Of a stretch of 8,967 bases of DNA, positions 5,482 through 8,967 are shown piece after piece. The notes below the pieces were generated by a model. That model was not told the origin of the DNA. It did not search any database and saw nothing but the letters and a program-made list of their open reading frames with translations. This DNA comes from Leptospira sp. 96542 (GTDB taxonomy: Bacteria; Spirochaetota; Leptospiria; Leptospirales; Leptospiraceae): NCBI GenBank assembly GCA_029310945.1, contig JARJFC010000093.1:1-8967 (forward strand), read 5' to 3'. The translations under genes were made by a program, and so were the position numbers. The first letter of the stretch is position 1, and each line of letters begins with the position of its first letter.

Positions 5482-7757
5482 TGATGAGACTGAATCGAAG
5501 AAATTTCATCCTGGCCGGCGTGGGCGCGGCCGGCGTGCTGGGGATCGGCTGGCTGGCGGCGCCGCCGCGTCCGCGCCTGGTGGCGGACCTGCCGCCGGAT
5601 GGCCCCCCGGGCAGCCACAGGCTCAACGGCTGGGTCACCATCGGCCCGGACGGGGCGGTGACCGTCTCCCTGTGCCGGATGGAGATGGGGCAGGGCATCT
5701 ACACCGGCATCGCCATGCTGCTGGCCGAGGAACTGGACGCCGACATGGCAAGGGTGGGCGTGGTGCCGGCCTTCGACGACCGCATCTACAACAACCAGGC
5801 GCTCGCCGCCAAGATGGCCGATGGCCTCGATCCGCGCGGTGAAGGGCGCGTGCTCAAGCCCGTGGCGGCGCACCTGCTGCGCAAGCTGGCGCGCGAGGTG
5901 CCGGGGCTGGCGATCACGGGAGCCTCGACCAGCATCCGGGACCAGTGGTTGCCCATGCGTGAGGCGGGGGCCTCGGCTCGGCGGATGTTGCTGCAGGCTG
6001 CCGCGACCCTCTGGAGCGTGCCGATCGCGGAGTGCCGCGCCGAGCGCGGCCAGATCCTGCATGCCTCGGGTCGCAGCCTGTCCTTTGGCGAATTGGCCGA
6101 ACCGGCTTCGCGGCTGCCACTGCCGAAGTCAGTCCCGCTCAAGTCGCCGGCCGAGTTCAAGATCATCGGCCAGCCCTTGCCCCAGCTCAACAGTCAGGCC
6201 AAGGCCAGCGGCAAGGCTGTGTATGGCATCGACGTGCGTCCCGAGGGCCTGCTGTACGCCAGCGCGCGCTTGTGCCCGGTGCTGGGCGGCAGCGTGAAGG
6301 ACTACGACGATCGACGCGCCCGAGCCGTGCCAGGCGTCAGCGCGTTCGTGCCCTTGCCGCCGCAGCCCGGTGGCTTGGCGGGCCGGGGCCTCACCGCCGG
6401 CGGCGTGGCCGTGGTCGCCCAGTCGCCCCATGCGGCGATGCGCGCCGCCCAGGCCCTGGACGTGGCTTGGGAGCCTGGCGCGGCGGCGACGGCGTCCAGC
6501 GCCGACGTGCTGGCCAGCCTGCGCCAGGCGGTGCGCCGCCAGGAGTTCTCGGTGCTGTACGAACGCGGCGAGGTCGACACGGTCCTGCAGTCCCCGGGCC
6601 GCAGGGTCATCGGCGCCGATTACGAGGTGCCTTTCCTGGCGCATGCCGCCATGGAGCCCATGAACTGCACGGTCCGCTTCGACCAGGGCGCCGCCGAGGT
6701 CTGGGTGGGTTGCCAGGGGCCGGCCGTCGTGCGCGACACCGTGGCCCAGGTGCTGGGGATCGAGCCGAGCCAGGTGCGGGTGCACGCGCAGCTCATGGGC
6801 GGTGGTTTCGGCCGCAAGACCTTCACCGACTGCGTGGCGCAGGCCGCGCTGATCGCCAAGGCCGTGCCGGGTCGGCCGGTCCAGTTGCTGTGGACGCGCG
6901 AGCAGGACATGGCGCACGGCTTCTACCGCCCCGCCATGGTGGGGCGCTGCGAGGCCGTGCTCGACGACGAGGGGCGCGTGAGCGCCTGGGATTACCGGAT
7001 CGCCGGGTCCAGCATGGGCCAGCCGGCGCTGATGAACGTCAGCCGGGACGGCGCCGCCGACATCGCCTACGAGTTCCCCCACATGCGGGCGCGGCATGCC
7101 ATGCTCGAATCCGAGGTGCCCGTGGGCATCTGGCGCTCGGTCGCCCATTCCTTCAATGCCTTCTTCGTGGAGAGTTTCATCGACGAACTGGCCGTGGCGG
7201 CCGGGACCGATCCGGTGGTGTTCCGGCGCTCCCTGCTGGCCGGTAAGCACCGGCATCTGCAGGTGCTCGAAACGGCGGCCCGGATGGCGGGCTGGGGCCA
7301 GCCCCAGGCACCCACGGCCGACGGCCAGCCCCAGGCGCTGGGCCTGGCCGTGCACGAATCCTTCGGCAGCGTGGTGGCGCAGGTGGCGCGGGTGTCCGTC
7401 GCCCGGGACCAGACGATCCGGGTGCACGAGGTGACTTGTGTCATCGACTGCGGCCTCGCGGTCAACCCCAACCTGGTCCGCCAGCAGATGGAAGGCGGCA
7501 TCGTCTACGGGCTGTCCGCGGTGCTGCATGGGCGCATCGACATCGAGCAAGGCCAGGTCCAGCAATCGAACTTCCACGACTACGCTCCGCTGCGCATGCA
7601 CGAATGCCCGGTCATCACGACGCACATCGTGCCCAGCACCGAGCCCCCCACTGGCGTGGGCGAGGCCGGCACGCCCCCCATCGCCGCCGCGGTCGCGAAC
7701 GCGGTGCACGCGCTCACGGGCCGGCGCTTGCGCCAGTTGCCCCTGAGCCTGGCTTGA
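5478..7757 (+). CDS. iorB: molybdenum hydroxylase large subunit (isoquinoline 1-oxidoreductase beta / xanthine dehydrogenase family)
   Basis: This is a complete 759-residue molybdopterin-binding subunit of the IorB type. It would hydroxylate a substrate (N-heteroaromatic, aldehyde or similar) with water as oxygen donor at a molybdenum cytosine dinucleotide centre. The N-terminus has a Tat motif (NRRNFIL, residues 6-12) and a hydrophobic stretch to about 28, so it is exported folded. Landmarks are [10 protein letters not shown] (68-77), [17 protein letters not shown] (385-401), [12 protein letters not shown] (438-449), [23 protein letters not shown] (550-572) and [12 protein letters not shown] (723-734) with catalytic-type Glu729. 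All appear intact. GGAG at 5468-5471 serves the first of three consecutive ATGs. The gene overlaps the hydrolase by ATGA and is followed after 16 bases by the 2Fe-2S subunit. The symbol marks the family; the substrate is unknown. Confidence 0.92.
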   Translation: MMMRLNRRNFILAGVGAAGVLGIGWLAAPPRPRLVADLPPDGPPGSHRLNGWVTIGPDGAVTVSLCRMEMGQGIYTGIAMLLAEELDADMARVGVVPAFDDRIYNNQALAAKMADGLDPRGEGRVLKPVAAHLLRKLAREVPGLAITGASTSIRDQWLPMREAGASARRMLLQAAATLWSVPIAECRAERGQILHASGRSLSFGELAEPASRLPLPKSVPLKSPAEFKIIGQPLPQLNSQAKASGKAVYGIDVRPEGLLYASARLCPVLGGSVKDYDDRRARAVPGVSAFVPLPPQPGGLAGRGLTAGGVAVVAQSPHAAMRAAQALDVAWEPGAAATASSADVLASLRQAVRRQEFSVLYERGEVDTVLQSPGRRVIGADYEVPFLAHAAMEPMNCTVRFDQGAAEVWVGCQGPAVVRDTVAQVLGIEPSQVRVHAQLMGGGFGRKTFTDCVAQAALIAKAVPGRPVQLLWTREQDMAHGFYRPAMVGRCEAVLDDEGRVSAWDYRIAGSSMGQPALMNVSRDGAADIAYEFPHMRARHAMLESEVPVGIWRSVAHSFNAFFVESFIDELAVAAGTDPVVFRRSLLAGKHRHLQVLETAARMAGWGQPQAPTADGQPQALGLAVHESFGSVVAQVARVSVARDQTIRVHEVTCVIDCGLAVNPNLVRQQMEGGIVYGLSAVLHGRIDIEQGQVQQSNFHDYAPLRMHECPVITTHIVPSTEPPTGVGEAGTPPIAAAVANAVHALTGRRLRQLPLSLA
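7296..7336 (+). repeat. short tandem duplication inside the hydroxylase gene
   Basis: The 14-base word GGCCAGCCCCAGGC occurs at 7296-7309 and again at 7323-7336, a period of 27 bases or nine codons. It gives two Gly-Gln-Pro-Gln-Ala motifs (residues 607-611 and 616-620) in a linker between conserved blocks. It is probably a small in-frame slippage duplication with little functional meaning. Confidence 0.5.
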
Positions 7758-7773
7758 ATCCAGGAGAAACCCC

Positions 7774-8223
7774 ATGCGTGTGAACATCAATGAGCAAACC
7801 GTGAACGTGAATGCCGAGCCCGATACCCCCTTGCTGTGGGTGCTGCGCGGTGAGCTGGGCCTGGTGGGCAGCAAATACGGCTGCGGCAAGGCCTTGTGTG
7901 GTGCCTGCACCGTCCACCTCGACGGCCGCCCGACGCCTTCCTGCTCGGTCCCCGTGGCCGCCGTGGCGGGACGCAAGGTGACCACGATCGAGGGCCTGAA
8001 CAGCCGTGAAGCCACGGCGGTCCAGGCCGCGTGGCAGCAACTGGACGTGCCCCAATGCGGCTACTGCCAGAGCGGGCAGATCATGTCGGCCTGCGCGCTG
8101 CTGGCGCGCCAGCCCCGGCCCAGCGACGCCGACATCGACGCGGCGATGAGCGGCCATGTGTGCCGTTGCGGCACGTACCCCCGCATCCGGGCCGCGATCC
8201 ATCGCGCCGCCCAGACGCTGTAG
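7774..8223 (+). CDS. iorA: 2Fe-2S small subunit of the molybdenum hydroxylase (isoquinoline 1-oxidoreductase alpha type)
   Basis: This is a complete 149-residue iron-sulfur subunit that carries electrons from the molybdenum centre of the preceding subunit. The N-terminal ferredoxin-like domain binds one 2Fe-2S cluster through Cys37, Cys42, Cys45 and Cys57 ([16 protein letters not shown]). The C-terminal helical domain binds the second through Cys95, Cys98 (QCGYCQSGQ), Cys130 and Cys132 ([10 protein letters not shown]). All eight ligands are present and the length is normal. AGGAG at 7762-7766 lies seven bases before the ATG. There is no signal peptide, so the subunit is presumably carried through the Tat channel bound to the large subunit. 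In the classical ior locus the small subunit comes first; here it follows. No cytochrome c or maturation gene is seen downstream, but a probable assembly break about 100 bases on would hide one. Confidence 0.94.
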   Translation: MRVNINEQTVNVNAEPDTPLLWVLRGELGLVGSKYGCGKALCGACTVHLDGRPTPSCSVPVAAVAGRKVTTIEGLNSREATAVQAAWQQLDVPQCGYCQSGQIMSACALLARQPRPSDADIDAAMSGHVCRCGTYPRIRAAIHRAAQTL

Positions 8224-8239
8224 CCCAGGAGGCGAGGTG

Positions 8240-8265
8240 CCTTGCCCACCGGAGGCGGGCGAAGG
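8240..8265 (+). terminator. hairpin after the operon, possible weak terminator
   Basis: CCTTGCCC (8240-8247) pairs with GGGC (8257-8260) and AAGG (8262-8265) with one bulged G, and the inner CC/GG pairs close a three-base loop. It begins 17 bases after the iorA stop, where a transcript would be expected to end. There is no T tract after it, so intrinsic termination is uncertain. Confidence 0.3.
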
Positions 8266-8311
8266 TGCCGTGGGCGGACCAGCGGTGGATGACGAGATTG
8301 CCGGACCGGCG

Positions 8312-8323
8312 TATACTGTATTT
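8312..8323. promoter_or_regulatory. TATACT -10-like hexamer and left half of a LexA-like box
   Basis: In otherwise GC-rich DNA the bases GTATACTGTATTTAAG (8311-8326) stand out. TATACT (8312-8317) is a good -10 hexamer. TACTGTATTT (8314-8323) matches nine of ten positions of the left half of the gammaproteobacterial LexA consensus, but the expected right half is absent and AbrB coding sequence begins instead. It may be a remnant of an SOS promoter cut by a junction; a chance AT-rich patch is possible. Confidence 0.3.
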
Positions 8324-8325
8324 AA

Positions 8326-8646
8326 GTGGTCCAGCACCGTGTGCACGATGTCGGGGGTGACGGTGCGCGCGATCAGCAGGCCCACGACCGCTTGCGCCAG
8401 GTTCACGCCGAGCACCGGGATGCGCGGGCCGTCGTGCCGTGCTTCCGTGCCCTCGGTTCCTGCAGGCGCCCCGGACTTCGCGCCCGGGTGACGGCCAAGG
8501 TTGCGCGCCAGGATGCCGGCGAGCATGGGGCCCAGCAGGAATCCCGCAGGCAGTCCGATCCACTCCAGCAAGGCCACGAACAGCGTGGACAGGGCCAGCA
8601 GCGTGGCCCAGGGACCCAGGCGTTCAAGAGGGAGGGGGCGCCTCAT
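8326..8646 (-). CDS. AbrB-family membrane protein (former ammonia monooxygenase/AbrB domain), N-terminal fragment
   Basis: This is the first ~107 residues of an inner-membrane protein of the AbrB family, once mislabelled ammonia monooxygenase and often annotated as a transcriptional regulator; its true role is poorly known. Hydrophobic segments (about 13-32 and 34-50) contain LLEWIGLPAGFLLGPMLAGILA, the conserved Gly/Pro-rich start of the AbrB repeat. A linker then leads to LGVNLAQAVVGLLIARTVTPDIV (79-101), matching the usual Ala-Gln-x-x-x-Gly-x-x-Ile-Ala-Arg pattern. After Asp106-His107 the codons become TTA, AAT, ACA, GTA, unlike the gene's own usage, and no further family sequence follows. 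A full protein is about 350 residues. The ATG overlaps the upstream RnfB stop as ATGA, so translation is coupled. Confidence 0.75.
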
Positions 8647-8967
8647 GCTCGCCCAGGTGTGTCGCGTGGGGGCGTTTCGTCCTCGCGCGGCGCGGCCTTG
8701 GCGTTTGCCCTTAGGGCCGCCGCCGCCAGGGCGGCCTCGATCAAGGCACGCTTGCGTTCCAGCAGGGCGGGGTCGGTGAGCAGGCTGTGCGCGGGCAGAT
8801 CGGCCAGCTTGGCGCGGGCCTTGGCGGCCAGCCGTTCATCGTTTTCCCGCGCCTCGCGCCGCTGACGGATCTGGTGGAAGTCATAGCGCTGGCGCGCCGT
8901 GGCTGCCTGCTCGGCCGTCCAGGCGGCCCAGCCGGTGCGCGCCTGCGCCGAGGACGTGTCCACCGGC
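8643..8967 (-). CDS. rnfB: RnfB, C-terminal tail (electron transport complex subunit B), 5' end outside window
   Basis: This is about 107 residues of a gene entering from the right edge. The part begins near ARTGWAAWTAEQAATARQRYDFHQIRQRREARENDERLAAKARAKLADL and ends with an Arg/Ala/Lys-rich helix. In betaproteobacterial RnfB proteins, as I recall them, the ferredoxin domain is followed by a TGWAAW segment and a long charged helix of this kind; the Cys-rich iron-sulfur part would lie upstream, outside the window. RnfB relays electrons in the membrane Rnf complex that couples NADH and ferredoxin redox state to ion transport. The GTG at 8963-8961 is unlikely to be a true start because the frame is open to the edge. 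Its TGA overlaps the AbrB-family ATG by four bases. The identification comes from remembered sequence character, without the diagnostic clusters. Confidence 0.6.
   Translation of the reverse strand, partial: PVDTSSAQARTGWAAWTAEQAATARQRYDFHQIRQRREARENDERLAAKARAKLADLPAHSLLTDPALLERKRALIEAALAAAALRANAKAAPREDETPPRDTPGRA

Noticed and set aside
6129..8015. Minus-strand open frame of 628 codons
   Set aside because: It is antisense to the molybdenum hydroxylase subunits and has no recognisable domain; the His/Arg/Gly/Ala bias fits a shadow frame.
8314..8333. A complete LexA/SOS operator
   Set aside because: Only the left half matches; the right half has no ACAG at the required spacing.
8237..8491. 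GTG-started frame after iorA behind AGGAGG (8227-8232)
   Set aside because: Spacing to the GTG is only four bases, the product is low-complexity, and the frame runs antisense through AbrB coding sequence; a genuine start cut by the suspected junction cannot be excluded.

Overview
The window looks like DNA of a high-GC betaproteobacterium, probably a Burkholderiales/Comamonadaceae-type organism. The grounds are the very GC-rich third codon positions, the PilW/PilX minor-pilin style, a QseB/QseC-like two-component pair, and an RnfB tail of the long charged type I associate with betaproteobacteria. The sequence is probably not one contiguous piece of a chromosome. I see one near-certain, one very probable and one suspected artificial junction, so gene neighbourhoods should be trusted only inside each block.

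Block A (1 to about 126) is AT-rich (23 G+C in the first 120 bases), open in one frame, and foreign to the rest. Block B (about 127-1494) is the end of a type IV pilus minor-pilin operon: the C-terminal part of PilW, complete PilX, and the first 45 codons of a type IV prepilin. At 1495-1507 the contig contains the 13-base Illumina adapter core AGATCGGAAGAGC. It lies exactly where the prepilin breaks off in its hydrophobic helix and where the opposite-strand histidine kinase loses the end of its ATP-binding domain.

Block C (1508 to about 8325) is the most coherent part. A sensor kinase and response regulator (minus strand, GTGA overlap) are transcribed divergently from a four-gene plus-strand operon. 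That operon runs MipA/OmpV outer-membrane protein, Tat-exported alpha/beta hydrolase, molybdenum hydroxylase large subunit (IorB type, Tat signal) and its 2Fe-2S small subunit (IorA type). The 244-base intergenic region holds two mirror-image operators. Each is a TTCATC-N5-TTCATC tandem repeat with an 11-base period, reading towards its own gene. This is what an OmpR/PhoB-family regulator dimer binds, so the regulator probably controls both itself and the operon. The inferred picture is a two-component-controlled envelope module in which an outer-membrane barrel, a hydrolase and a periplasmic molybdenum hydroxylase handle one unidentified (perhaps ester or N-heterocyclic aromatic) substrate.

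Block D (about 8326-8967, minus strand) holds the C-terminal tail of RnfB followed, with an ATGA overlap, by the first ~107 codons of an AbrB-family membrane protein. That gene breaks off beside an AT-rich half of a LexA-like box, which suggests a third junction. I saw no RNA genes, insertion sequences or CRISPR arrays. No gene-free stretch exceeds 300 bases.
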